DNA from: Acidobacteriota bacterium | Lineage (GTDB): Bacteria; Acidobacteriota; Terriglobia; Terriglobales; Acidobacteriaceae | Reading direction: 5' to 3' | DNA length: 44,487 nt | Assembly (NCBI GenBank): GCA_019351975.1 | Contig: JABBOG010000018.1 | Span: 19,462 to 63,948 of the forward strand | Shown: in pieces, positions 25,123 to 33,342 of the stretch | Layout of the letters: each line of letters starts with the position of its first letter | Position numbering within the stretch: the first letter of the stretch is position 1 | Translations under genes and position numbers: made by a program | Notes under the pieces: generated by a model | Database searches by the model: none | What the model was told of the DNA's origin: nothing | The model's input: only the letters and a program-made list of their open reading frames with translations

Positions 25123-28074
25123 CTATCTTGCAGCACTGCAATCTCCGGCCATGATCTGCGCGAGATGCACGGCTCTACGTGAGCTGTTCTGCTTGATCTG
25201 CTCACGGCAGCTGAATCCGTTAGACACCAGCACGTCACCGAGAGCAGCGCTCCGCACGGCTGGAAGTAGTACGCGCTCTGCAAGCGTCTGCGAGACATCG
25301 AACTTGTCAGCTTCAAAGCCGAAGGGGCCGGCCATACCGCAGCAACCGGAATCGAGCAGGTCCACCTTCGCTCCGGTACCACGCAGCAGTCGAAGCTCGT
25401 CGTTCATGCTGAGCACGGAGTTCTGGTGACAGTGGCCGTGCACCACGATGCGGCTTCCGGACATGTCAGGTGGACGCCAACCGTTCGTGCTGCGCGTGAG
25501 CATTTCACTTAGCATGACGGTCTGCTGGCTTAGCCGGATCGCGCGCTGGTCGTTGGGGAAAAAATTGAGGAGCTCATCTTTAAAGACTGAAGCGCAGCTC
25601 GGCTCAAGCATCACAATCGGGATGCCCGCATGTATCTCCGCTGCAAACGTATTGAGGATCTCCAGGAGATACTCCCGCGCTTGATTGAGAAAGCCGAAGT
25701 CATACAAAGGTCTGCCGCAGCAGATATGTCGCGTAGGAACTTGGACGTGGTTCCCAGCAGCGTGAAGCACCTTCGCTGCCGCATGCAGCGATTCAGGCTG
25801 GAAGTAGTTGTTCCAGGTATCGGGCCACAGGAGAACCGTTGTCGCATCTCGCCTGGACGCGTGAGAGCCCAGGAAGGCAGATCGGAAGTTGCGCGGCGCA
25901 AGGACAGGAATTTCCCTCTGCGGCGCAACGTGCAACAGGCGCTTCAACGCATTGCTCACACGAGGCGCGCGCATCGGAAGATTTGCAAGAGCAGGCGCGA
26001 TCGACCCCACATTGGCCCACTTGTCCATGAAGCCAAAGGCATAATGCTGCAGCGGATGGGCGCGCCCCTCATAATAGTGCGCCAGAAACTCAGCCTTCCA
26101 TGTAGCCATGTCCACATTCACGGGACACTCCGTCTTGCAAGCCTTGCAGGACAGGCACAGATCGAGCGCCTCTTTAACCTCTGCATTGCGCCATCCATGC
26201 TTGAGAACGTCTCCTTGCATCAACTCCCACAAAAGGTGTGCACGCCCGCGCGTAGAATGTTTCTCTTCGCGGGTCGCGATGTAGCTAGGGCACATGGTTC
26301 CATGGTCGTGCTTGCGGCATGCACCGACGCCAACGCACCGCGATGCAGCCTCGGAGAACGAGCCTTGATCCGCGGGATATTGAAACCACGTATCCGGTCT
26401 CGCTGCCCTGTAGCCTGGACCCATTCGAAGATTGTCAGCAGGGTCGTAGACCGCAACCGGGTCGATCAGCTTGCCCGGATTCATGCGGTTGAGCGGATCC
26501 CACAAAGCTTTGAACGCTGCAAACGCCTGCATCAGCTCCGGCCCGAACATCTTTGGCAGCAGGGCTGCGCGCGCCTGCCCGTCGCCGTGCTCACCAGAGA
26601 AGGATCCGCCATACTTCAGTACGATGTCAGCGGCTTGTTCAATGAACCTGCGATACGCTGTAGCCCCTGCGGCAGTCTTGAAATCAAAGTTGATGCGGAG
26701 ATGCACGCAGCCTTGGCCAAAGTGGCCGTACATCGGAGAGCGGTAGCCATACTGCCCCATTAATGCGAAGAGTTCGCGTAGATAGGCTCCGAGCGCAGCA
26801 GGTGGCACCGCAGAGTCTTCCCAACCCTCCCATCCATGCTCTTCACCCGGAATGAAGACCGATGCTCCCAGGGCAGACTCACGAACTCGCCACACACGTG
26901 CAGCATCTTCCTCGGCGTACACGACGACAGATGGGGCGTGATCGAAGTTCGCTGCGGCGCGGATCAGCGCGTCGGCTTGCTCATCGGCTTCCGCAATGGA
27001 GCCCGCACCTAACTCGCAGAGAAGAAATCCGTTTCCGGACGGCAGCAACTTCAAATCGTCGATCGCGAGGTTCTTCTTACGCATGAATTCGACGAGAAGG
27101 CCATCAAAGCCTTCGAGCCCAATCGGCTTGAAGCGCAATACCGCTGGAACGTGATCGGCTGCGATGAATGCATCTGGAAAGCCCAGCGCGATAAGTCGCC
27201 GGTGCTGCGGGCTCGGCTTCAGCTCGCATGTGGCTTCCAGGATCGTGACACACGTCCCTTCCGTACCGACAAGGGCGCGTGCAACGTTGAAACCATTTTC
27301 TTGGAGTAATTGATCAAGGTTGTAACCGGAGACCCGGCGAGGAATATCTGGGAATCGTTCACGGATGAGGTCAGCATAGGAATCGCGCAGCTTCTTGAGG
27401 CCCGCATAGATCTCGCCCTTGCGGCCACCAGCAGCAATAATCGCGGTAAGTTCATCGTCGGTCGTCGGGCCAACCCTCATGCGGGTGCCGTCATACAGCA
27501 GAACCTCGAGAGAATGGATGTTGTCCACGGTCTTTCCACCCATCAGCGCGTGGACGCCGCAGGAGTTATTACCGATCATGCCGCCCAGCGTGCATCGGCT
27601 GTGTGTGGCTGGATCAGGGGCAAAGGTGAGCTCGTACTCCTCCGCAGCATTACGTAGATCATCGAGCACAATCCCAGGCTGCACGCGTGCGACGCGTTGG
27701 ATAGCATCCAACGCGATGATGCCGTGCATATACTTTGAGAAATCGAGGATAACCGCCACATTGCAACACTGGCCGGCGAGCGAAGTGCCTCCCCCGCGCG
27801 ATAACACCGGTGCGCCGAATTCACGGCAGGCTGCGATCGTCGCCACGACATCCGCGATGTCCAGCGGAAGTACAAGACCGATAGGAACCTGCCTGTAGTT
27901 GGAGGCGTCGGTTGCATATAACGCCCGTGTTCCGTCATCGAAACGCACCTCGCCCCTTACCGTCTGTCGGAGCCGCGCAGCAAGCGGCACGGCGGAATCG
28001 AACCGCTCATGTGGATGAACAGCCGGCGCAACTTTCGTCGCGTTCAGCACGTTGAATGGCGAGGCAGTTTTCAC
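25123..28074 (-). CDS. FAD-linked oxidase/Fe-S protein, D-lactate dehydrogenase type
   Basis: The 983-residue two-part enzyme oxidises a 2-hydroxy acid, probably D-lactate or D-2-hydroxyglutarate, and passes electrons to the respiratory chain. The N-terminal half is a VAO-type FAD domain (SRGGGTSLAGQCCN, PDPATHSRCTLGGMIGNNSCG) with the FAD-oxidase C domain (YGHFGQGCVHLRINFDF, SGEHGDGQARA). The C-terminal half is GlpC-like, with two ferredoxin clusters (CVGVGACR...MCPSY and CLSCKACKTECP) and two CCG domains (CCGRPLYD, CCGMAGPFGFE). I chose the GTG at 28072-28074, which has GGAAGC seven bases upstream and opens just before the family N-terminus. A frame to an ATG at 28215 adds 47 residues that look non-homologous. 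It stands alone; no lactate permease is adjacent. Confidence 0.88.
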   Translation of the reverse strand: MKTASPFNVLNATKVAPAVHPHERFDSAVPLAARLRQTVRGEVRFDDGTRALYATDASNYRQVPIGLVLPLDIADVVATIAACREFGAPVLSRGGGTSLAGQCCNVAVILDFSKYMHGIIALDAIQRVARVQPGIVLDDLRNAAEEYELTFAPDPATHSRCTLGGMIGNNSCGVHALMGGKTVDNIHSLEVLLYDGTRMRVGPTTDDELTAIIAAGGRKGEIYAGLKKLRDSYADLIRERFPDIPRRVSGYNLDQLLQENGFNVARALVGTEGTCVTILEATCELKPSPQHRRLIALGFPDAFIAADHVPAVLRFKPIGLEGFDGLLVEFMRKKNLAIDDLKLLPSGNGFLLCELGAGSIAEADEQADALIRAAANFDHAPSVVVYAEEDAARVWRVRESALGASVFIPGEEHGWEGWEDSAVPPAALGAYLRELFALMGQYGYRSPMYGHFGQGCVHLRINFDFKTAAGATAYRRFIEQAADIVLKYGGSFSGEHGDGQARAALLPKMFGPELMQAFAAFKALWDPLNRMNPGKLIDPVAVYDPADNLRMGPGYRAARPDTWFQYPADQGSFSEAASRCVGVGACRKHDHGTMCPSYIATREEKHSTRGRAHLLWELMQGDVLKHGWRNAEVKEALDLCLSCKACKTECPVNVDMATWKAEFLAHYYEGRAHPLQHYAFGFMDKWANVGSIAPALANLPMRAPRVSNALKRLLHVAPQREIPVLAPRNFRSAFLGSHASRRDATTVLLWPDTWNNYFQPESLHAAAKVLHAAGNHVQVPTRHICCGRPLYDFGFLNQAREYLLEILNTFAAEIHAGIPIVMLEPSCASVFKDELLNFFPNDQRAIRLSQQTVMLSEMLTRSTNGWRPPDMSGSRIVVHGHCHQNSVLSMNDELRLLRGTGAKVDLLDSGCCGMAGPFGFEADKFDVSQTLAERVLLPAVRSAALGDVLVSNGFSCREQIKQNSSRRAVHLAQIMAGDCSAAR

Positions 28075-28240
28075 GGAGATAGCTTCCTGATGCGCCTCCA
28101 GTGTCGAAAGGGGGCATGCATGTTGAGCATAAATCAGTCCGCGAGGGACCGCGCCGTCGCAGCATGATCGGCGTGCTACCGCCCACCCGCGTAACAAGCG
28201 CGGCATATCTGTCACGTAGAAGCTAGAACTGTAGAGTTTA

Positions 28241-28332
28241 TGGCGGAGAGTGAGGGATTCGAACCCCCGATAGCCTTGCGACTATGTCTGATTTCGAGTC
28301 AGGTGCATTCAACCGGGCTCTGCCAACTCTCC
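28241..28332 (-). tRNA. tRNA-Ser(CGA)
   Basis: A class II tRNA read on the minus strand. The acceptor GGAGAGT (28326-28332) pairs with ACTCTCC, the anticodon CGA is at 28294-28296, and the long variable arm has ATAG/CTAT. The TPsiC arm reads GGTTCGAATCC, and CCA (28241-28243) is encoded. The top pair of the anticodon stem is a C-A mismatch. It reads UCG serine codons. Its 3' third is almost identical to tRNA-Ser(GCT) at 13.6 kb, in inverted orientation. Confidence 0.95.
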
Positions 28333-28367
28333 TGCACATTTAGTTTATCTGAAATGAGGTTCTCAGT

Positions 28368-28381
28368 GAAGCTCGAGCTTC
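28368..28381. repeat. Perfect 14-bp palindrome
   Basis: GAAGCTCGAGCTTC is self-complementary over all 14 bases. It lies 36 bases upstream of tRNA-Ser(CGA) and 27 bases after the small gene on the same strand. As RNA it could form a five-pair hairpin with a TCGA loop, but no T-run follows. It may be a weak terminator or a protein-binding site. Confidence 0.5.
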
Positions 28382-28407
28382 TTCAGTCCCGCGAGAGTCT
28401 TCATCCT

Positions 28408-28650
28408 TTAGCGTTCAAAACTCGGTGGAATCTCTTCGCTGATCTGCGCACCGGTCACATGAATATCAAATCCAACGAGCAGCGAAGCAATGCGGTCGTC
28501 TGTAAAACCTCGTTCCCGCAACAATTGGATCTCGCGCGCAAGCGTCGAGATGACCTGTCCCGCTTCGAGCAACTCGTCATCTGCACCGGCTGCTGCGCGA
28601 AGCTCACGCGATGCGGTTGCAACTTGATCCAGGGTGTATCTCTCTTGCAT
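28408..28650 (-). CDS. Small conserved-looking protein of unknown function
   Basis: The 80-residue cytosolic protein is predicted to be mostly helical (LDQVATASRELRAAAG, LLEAGQVISTLAREIQLLRERG), with a heptad-like pattern that could form a short coiled coil, then a compact C-terminal segment (FTDDRIASLLVGFDIHVTG). The C-terminal half, 'RERGFTDDRIASLLVGFDI', reads like a helix-turn-helix-like repeat, but I cannot name a family. The ATG at 28648-28650 is preceded by AGAGGA eight bases upstream, a good ribosome-binding site; an in-frame GTG at 28656 is too close to it. It is divergent from the dienelactone hydrolase and lies upstream of tRNA-Ser(CGA) on the same strand. Confidence 0.65.
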   Translation of the reverse strand: MQERYTLDQVATASRELRAAAGADDELLEAGQVISTLAREIQLLRERGFTDDRIASLLVGFDIHVTGAQISEEIPPSFER

Positions 28651-28758
28651 GGTCACGTTCCTCTTTTCTCAAGCCAAAGTACGTCGTCAAGTGTCGCAAT
28701 GCACCGCATACCTAGAAGAGTACACTGAGGTTGCGAACGACGCCTGTCAGGAGAGACC

Positions 28759-29508
28759 ATGATCGTCATCGATAACGAATTTGTTGACCTTGAGACGCCG
28801 ACCGGCCCCATGCGCACCCATATCGTGCGTCCAGCAGCGCCGGGCCGCTATCCGGGCATCCAGCTCTTCTCCGAGATCTTCCAGGTGACCGCGCCCATCC
28901 ACCGCACAGCCGTGCAGCTCGCTGGCCATGGGTACATCGTCGCAGTGCCAGAGGTCTATCACGAGTACGAAGCTGCTGGTACGGTGCTCAAGTACGATCA
29001 GCAGGGCTCAGATCGAGGCAACGCCCTGAAGACTACCAAACCTGTGCAAGCCTACGACGACGACGCGCGCGCTGTCCTCGGACACCTTGCAGCGCGTGAA
29101 GATTGCACCGGCAGGCTGGGCGTTATGGGCATCTGCATGGGGGGGCACCTCGCCTTCCGCGCCGCTATGAACCCCGACGTACTCGGCGCCGTATGCTTCT
29201 ATGCTACCGACATTCACAAAGGCGGCCTCGGACAGGGAATGCACGACGATTCCATGGCCCGTGCTGCCGAGATCAGAGGCGAGCTGCTCATGGTCTGGGG
29301 CCGTCAGGATCCTCACATACCGACCGAGGGCCGTATGAATGTCTTGGAGCATCTCAACCGCATCGGAGCAAGACTCAACTGGCACGAAGTGAATGGGGCC
29401 CACGCCTTCTTGCGTGACGAAGGTGTTCGCTACGATCCAGAGTTGGCGCGCTCTATGTTCGGTCTGGCGCTGGATCTCTTTCACCGCACCATTGCGGTGG
29501 GCGGTTGA
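28759..29508 (+). CDS. Dienelactone hydrolase-family protein
   Basis: The 249-residue cytosolic alpha/beta-hydrolase has the Cys-Asp-His triad of the dienelactone hydrolase family: Cys126 in GICMGGH, Asp184 in WGRQDPHIP and His215 in NGAHAFLRD. The N-terminal block GRYPGIQLFSEIFQV carries the conserved Glu39, which in Pseudomonas ClcD holds the thiol until substrate binds. True chlorocatechol enzymes act in the beta-ketoadipate route, but no catechol dioxygenase or cycloisomerase is nearby, so the substrate is open. The ATG at 28759 has CAGGAGAG just upstream. It ends three bases before the convergent mlaF-like stop, so no room remains for a separate terminator. Confidence 0.88.
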   Translation: MIVIDNEFVDLETPTGPMRTHIVRPAAPGRYPGIQLFSEIFQVTAPIHRTAVQLAGHGYIVAVPEVYHEYEAAGTVLKYDQQGSDRGNALKTTKPVQAYDDDARAVLGHLAAREDCTGRLGVMGICMGGHLAFRAAMNPDVLGAVCFYATDIHKGGLGQGMHDDSMARAAEIRGELLMVWGRQDPHIPTEGRMNVLEHLNRIGARLNWHEVNGAHAFLRDEGVRYDPELARSMFGLALDLFHRTIAVGG

Positions 29509-29511
29509 CCT

Positions 29512-30348
29512 CTACTCGATAAACCGCCTCAGCCATGGATTTTCTGTGTGCGTTAGCTCCAGCGTCGTTCCGTCGAAGACGATCTTCCCTTCGTTGAGCA
29601 CGAGAAACTTCGTGCCTGGATCGATACCGCCATCCGGAATACTTACCATCTTTTGCTGCACCGCATCGTAGCGGTGCGTCGCCAGCGTGAAGGCGTCCTG
29701 TAGCCGGTGCGTAATGAGCAGGCAGGTCGTGTGCGATACATCGCGCTGTTTCACGATCAGCTCGATGATAGTGTTCGACGTGATGGGATCGAGGCCACCG
29801 GTAGGCGAGTCGTACAGGATCAGGTCCGGCTGGCTAATAATTGCGCGCGCAATCGAAACGCGCCGCCGCATTCCGCCGCTTAGCTCCGAAGGAAACTTGT
29901 CGATCGCCTTCTCCAGCTCCACAAATTGCAATGCCTCAATGACACGCGCATGGATGGTCTCCGGTGCTACATGCTCCTCGCAGAGCCGATATGCAACGTT
30001 GTTCTCCACGCTGAGCGAATCAAAGAGCGCGCTCTCCTGAAACACCATGCCAACGTGAGCGCGCATCTCGAAGATTTCGGTCTCTGTCATCTCTCCGAGT
30101 GACCGTCCGAAGACAAAGATCTCACCGCTGTCCGGCTCCAGCAGGCCATTGGCAAGCTTCATCAAAACACTTTTGCCACAACCCGCAGGCCCAAGCAGAA
30201 TACGCGTCTCCCCATGCATCACAGCGAAGTTGATTGAGTCCAGCACCGCCGGTCCGTCAAATCGAATGGACACATCTTTGAACTCGACCATAGGTTTTCC
30301 TGAGCTCAAAAACTCCTGCATAAGCGGATTCAGGACACTCTCAGCCAT
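29512..30348 (-). CDS. MlaF-type lipid ABC transporter ATPase
   Basis: This ATP-binding subunit belongs to the Mla/Mkl family, which moves phospholipid between the inner and outer membrane. The 278-residue protein has Walker A GPAGCGKS (53-60), the Q-loop FQESALFDSL, signature LSGGM (156-160), Walker B LILYD (176-180) and the H-loop ITH. The residue after Walker B Asp180, normally the catalytic Glu, is Ser181 (YDSPTGGLDP); the TCG codon is clear. An N-terminal extension of about 20 residues precedes the core. It starts one base after the stop of the permease gene, so the two are coupled. No mlaD (MCE) or mlaC gene follows; they would have to be elsewhere. The strong match to MlaF outside this site argues for a working but slowed or partner-dependent ATPase. 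Confidence 0.87.
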   Translation of the reverse strand: MAESVLNPLMQEFLSSGKPMVEFKDVSIRFDGPAVLDSINFAVMHGETRILLGPAGCGKSVLMKLANGLLEPDSGEIFVFGRSLGEMTETEIFEMRAHVGMVFQESALFDSLSVENNVAYRLCEEHVAPETIHARVIEALQFVELEKAIDKFPSELSGGMRRRVSIARAIISQPDLILYDSPTGGLDPITSNTIIELIVKQRDVSHTTCLLITHRLQDAFTLATHRYDAVQQKMVSIPDGGIDPGTKFLVLNEGKIVFDGTTLELTHTENPWLRRFIE

Positions 30349-30349
30349 G

Positions 30350-31129
30350 CTACCTTCCGAAGAATCCGATCATCAGTTGTGTTACGAGAAAATCCGTAAG
30401 AATGATGAACACAGAAGACGCCACAACAGCCTGCGTGGTTGATTTGCCTACGCCACTGGTGCCGCCAGTCGTCCGCAAACCGTAATAACATCCAACGGTC
30501 GCGATAATAAACCCCGAGAACAGCGGCTTGACAAGCCCTTCAACCACATCCCCATGGGCAAGCGACATGTACCCGGTGTGGAAGAAGGTCGCAGCATTCA
30601 GCTTGAGCATCGCCACCGATACGAACGCTCCGCCGGCGATGCCGCATGCGTCAGAGATGATCGTCAGGAAAAAGAGCATTACTACAGTTGCAACGAGCCG
30701 CGGCGTCACGAGCTTGCGAATTGGGTCCGTACCCAGCGCGCGCATAGCATCAATCTGCTCTGAAACCTTCATAGAGCCAAGTTCGCTCGCCATGCCGGAG
30801 GCATTACGACCCGAGACCATGAGGCCGGTCAATACCGGACCAAGCTCTTTTACCATAGAGAGTGTCACCAACTCCCCCGTCATATTGACGGCCCCAAACT
30901 CCTTCAACGAAACCGCTGCCTGTAGCGCCAGAACGCATCCGGTGAAGAATCCGGTTAGCACCACAATGGGAAGTGAACCCGCTCCAATCGAGTCCATTTG
31001 CGTAAACATGTCCGCCACATAACGCGGTCGCGAGAAGAGGTCGCCGACGGCGCGGGCGCACAGCAGGGAATAATCCTGCACCGATGCGACAATCGACTTG
31101 ACGTAAGCTTCTGGTGATACAAATCTCAT
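30350..31129 (-). CDS. MlaE-type lipid ABC transporter permease
   Basis: The 259-residue inner-membrane permease has the MlaE domain, with about five to six helices. The diagnostic blocks are IVVLTGFFTGCVLALQAAVSLKEFGA, ELGPVLTGLMVSGRNASGMASELGSMKVSEQIDAMRALGTDPIRKLVTPR (the coupling helix that contacts the ATPase) and the C-terminal SGFIIATVGCYYGLRTTGGTSGVGKSTTQAVV. It is the first gene of the two-gene mlaE-mlaF unit. The ATG at 31127-31129 fits the family start. The 93-base gap to the divergent dehydrogenase must contain promoters for both. With no mlaD, mlaC or mlaA nearby, the system is incomplete here. Confidence 0.92.
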   Translation of the reverse strand: MRFVSPEAYVKSIVASVQDYSLLCARAVGDLFSRPRYVADMFTQMDSIGAGSLPIVVLTGFFTGCVLALQAAVSLKEFGAVNMTGELVTLSMVKELGPVLTGLMVSGRNASGMASELGSMKVSEQIDAMRALGTDPIRKLVTPRLVATVVMLFFLTIISDACGIAGGAFVSVAMLKLNAATFFHTGYMSLAHGDVVEGLVKPLFSGFIIATVGCYYGLRTTGGTSGVGKSTTQAVVASSVFIILTDFLVTQLMIGFFGR

Positions 31130-31222
31130 GCGTTCGCTTGGCTCAGGGTATCAGATGCTCCTGCCCCGCCTTCGGGTCGCATTCTCTATGCCTAACTTAC
31201 GCTGAGATGAGAAAATATATTC

Positions 31223-32365
31223 ATGACCCCTGTCGGAGCTGAATTCGCTGCGCGAAGTATGAACGCGGCCGTTTTGCGCGGAAAGGAAGATCTGCGCATC
31301 GAACGTGTGCCCGTTCCGGAGGCGGGCCCAGGGGAGCTCATTATCCGTGTTGGTGCAGCTCTCACCTGCGGCACGGACCTCAAAGTCTATCGCCGCGGAT
31401 ACCACGCAAAAATGCTCACGCTGGACAGGCTCTTTGGCCACGAACTCGCCGGAACCGTCCACGAGATCGGCAGCGGCGTCACGTACTTTTCCGTCGGTGA
31501 TCGCGTTGTTCCGCTCAATTCCGCTCCCTGTGACACCTGCTTCTTCTGTCGCAACGGACAACAGAATCTCTGCGAAGATCTGCTCTTCAATAATGGTGCC
31601 TACGCGGAGTTTATCCGCGTCCCGCGCCGCATCGTTGGGAAAAATACACTTCACATCCCGGATGCAATGCCCTTTGAGCATGCTGCTCTCACTGAGCCAC
31701 TTGCCTGCGTCATGCGCGGACTGGAAGAGTCCAATGCCCACGCCGGTCAAACCGCCATTGTGCTCGGAGCAGGTCCCATCGGCCTGCTTTTTATCCACGC
31801 TGCCTCCCTGCAAGGCCTGCACGTCATCGCTGTCGTCAAGCGCAAAGATCAAATCGCCACCGCAAAGCATTTCGGTGCGAAGCAGGTCATCCGCATCTCA
31901 GACGTCTCCGATCCGGTAGCCGCGGCGCGCTCACTTACGCCCGAAGGGAGAGGCGCAGACGTTGTATTTGAAGCCGTCGCCACACCGGAGTCCTGGCAAT
32001 GGTCCGTTAAAATGGCGCGTAAAGGCGGCGTGGTCAACCTGTTCGGCGGACCGCCGGCCGGCACCTCCGTAGCATTCGACACGAACCTTATCCACTACTC
32101 CGATCTCACTCTTAAAGCGAGCTTCCATCACACCCCGGGAACAGCACGCCGTGCCTTTGACATGCTCGCCTCCGGCCAGTTTCTTTGCCAGGACTTCCTC
32201 ACTGGCGTGGCCACAATCGAAGACATCCCGAACGTATTTCGCAGCATGCTCGCGCGTCCCGCCGAAGGTATCTCGCCACAGATCAAAACCGTTATCTTTC
32301 CGCATCCCACAGAGGCTGCAACAGTGCCGCACACGGCTGAAATCCGCGTCCAGGAGCTCGCATGA
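31223..32365 (+). CDS. Zinc-dependent medium-chain dehydrogenase in the hpn operon
   Basis: The 380-residue MDR-superfamily oxidoreductase carries the catalytic zinc site (Cys in LTCGTDLK, GHE) and all four structural-zinc cysteines in PCDTCFFCRNGQQNLC. The Rossmann motif is VLGAGPIGLL. The end of the second strand reads VVKRKDQ, with Lys/Arg where NAD enzymes have Asp, so NADP(H) is more likely (inference). It is most like sorbitol/threonine dehydrogenases, but the substrate is unknown. Its stop overlaps hpnC as ATGA, and hpnC-hpnD-hpnE continue with the same overlaps, so it is translated with squalene synthesis. The first ATG (31223) has only a weak GAGA upstream. The ATG at 31259 matches the family N-terminus better, and a TATATT at 31216-31221 could be its -10. 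Confidence 0.87.
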   Translation: MTPVGAEFAARSMNAAVLRGKEDLRIERVPVPEAGPGELIIRVGAALTCGTDLKVYRRGYHAKMLTLDRLFGHELAGTVHEIGSGVTYFSVGDRVVPLNSAPCDTCFFCRNGQQNLCEDLLFNNGAYAEFIRVPRRIVGKNTLHIPDAMPFEHAALTEPLACVMRGLEESNAHAGQTAIVLGAGPIGLLFIHAASLQGLHVIAVVKRKDQIATAKHFGAKQVIRISDVSDPVAAARSLTPEGRGADVVFEAVATPESWQWSVKMARKGGVVNLFGGPPAGTSVAFDTNLIHYSDLTLKASFHHTPGTARRAFDMLASGQFLCQDFLTGVATIEDIPNVFRSMLARPAEGISPQIKTVIFPHPTEAATVPHTAEIRVQELA

Positions 32366-33342
32366 CATCGCTGGTTCATGCGGAGATCGCCAGCAATGAC
32401 GCCCTGATTGGCGCGCCTGAGGTCTACCGCACGCCATCGACACGTCCCACGCTCGCCGAGGCCCAGGCATGGTGCAGCCATCTTGCGACGACGCACTACG
32501 AGAACTTTCACGTCGCCAGCTTCTTTCTTCCCGCAGCCCTTCGGCCCCACTTCCACAGCATCTACGCCTTCTGCCGTACCTCCGACGACCTCGGCGATGA
32601 AGTCCCCGACACCGTCATCGCCACACGACTTCTCGCCGAATGGCGCGCGATGCTTCATCAGTGCTTCGCGCACCCTGGTCAATCACGTCATCCAGTGTTC
32701 GTTGCGCTCCAGCCCACCATCGCATCCTGCGATCTTCCCATGCAGCCCTTCGACGACCTCATTTCCGCTTTCGAGCAGGATCAGAGCTACACCCACCACG
32801 CGTCGTTCGAAACCCTTGAAGCGTACTCACGCTACTCCGCCAATCCCGTCGGGCGGCTCGTACTTCTCGTCAGCGGTTACGGTTCCGAAGAACTCATGCG
32901 CCTCTCTGACGACATCTGCACCGGCCTTCAACTCGCCAACTTTTATCAGGACATCGTCGAAGACCGCGCTCGTGGCCGCCGCTACATTCCCGCCGATGCC
33001 ATGCAACGCTTCGGCGTCACCGACGAGCAACTTATCGCACGCCGCTTCGACACCAACGTTCGTGCGATGATGCAGTTTCTCGTCGCCGACGCACGCGCCC
33101 GCCTCACCCGAGGCCAGCGCATCACGACCCTCGTCTCGCGCGATCTCGCCGCAACGCTCCAGCTTTTCGCCAGTGGTGGCCATGCAATCCTCGATGCTAT
33201 CGCCGCACAAGACTACGACACGCTTCGCTCCCGCCCTGTCGTCACAAAACTCGCCAAGCTTCGCCTCCTCGCTGGTGCGCTACTCGGCAAGATCTCCTCC
33301 GTGCTGCCGACGCAATCATCGCCCAGAGAAAGCTCGCGATGA
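32362..33342 (+). CDS. hpnC: Hydroxysqualene synthase HpnC
   Basis: It converts presqualene diphosphate to hydroxysqualene in the bacterial HpnCDE route to squalene. The 326-residue protein of the squalene/phytoene synthase fold shows both Asp-rich metal motifs: DDLGDE around 75-80 and DIVED at 197-201 (LQLANFYQDIVEDRARGRRYIP). THYENFHVASFFLP near the N-terminus is typical of HpnC rather than HpnD. The ATG at 32362 overlaps the dehydrogenase stop (ATGA), and the stop overlaps hpnD the same way. Assignment between the two paralogues rests on these blocks and on the usual C-D-E order. Confidence 0.93.
   Translation: MTSLVHAEIASNDALIGAPEVYRTPSTRPTLAEAQAWCSHLATTHYENFHVASFFLPAALRPHFHSIYAFCRTSDDLGDEVPDTVIATRLLAEWRAMLHQCFAHPGQSRHPVFVALQPTIASCDLPMQPFDDLISAFEQDQSYTHHASFETLEAYSRYSANPVGRLVLLVSGYGSEELMRLSDDICTGLQLANFYQDIVEDRARGRRYIPADAMQRFGVTDEQLIARRFDTNVRAMMQFLVADARARLTRGQRITTLVSRDLAATLQLFASGGHAILDAIAAQDYDTLRSRPVVTKLAKLRLLAGALLGKISSVLPTQSSPRESSR

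Noticed and set aside
28075-28215. 47-residue N-terminal extension of the dehydrogenase
   Set aside because: Cys/Arg-rich with no family match; the GTG at 28074 has a well-spaced ribosome-binding site. Not fully excluded.
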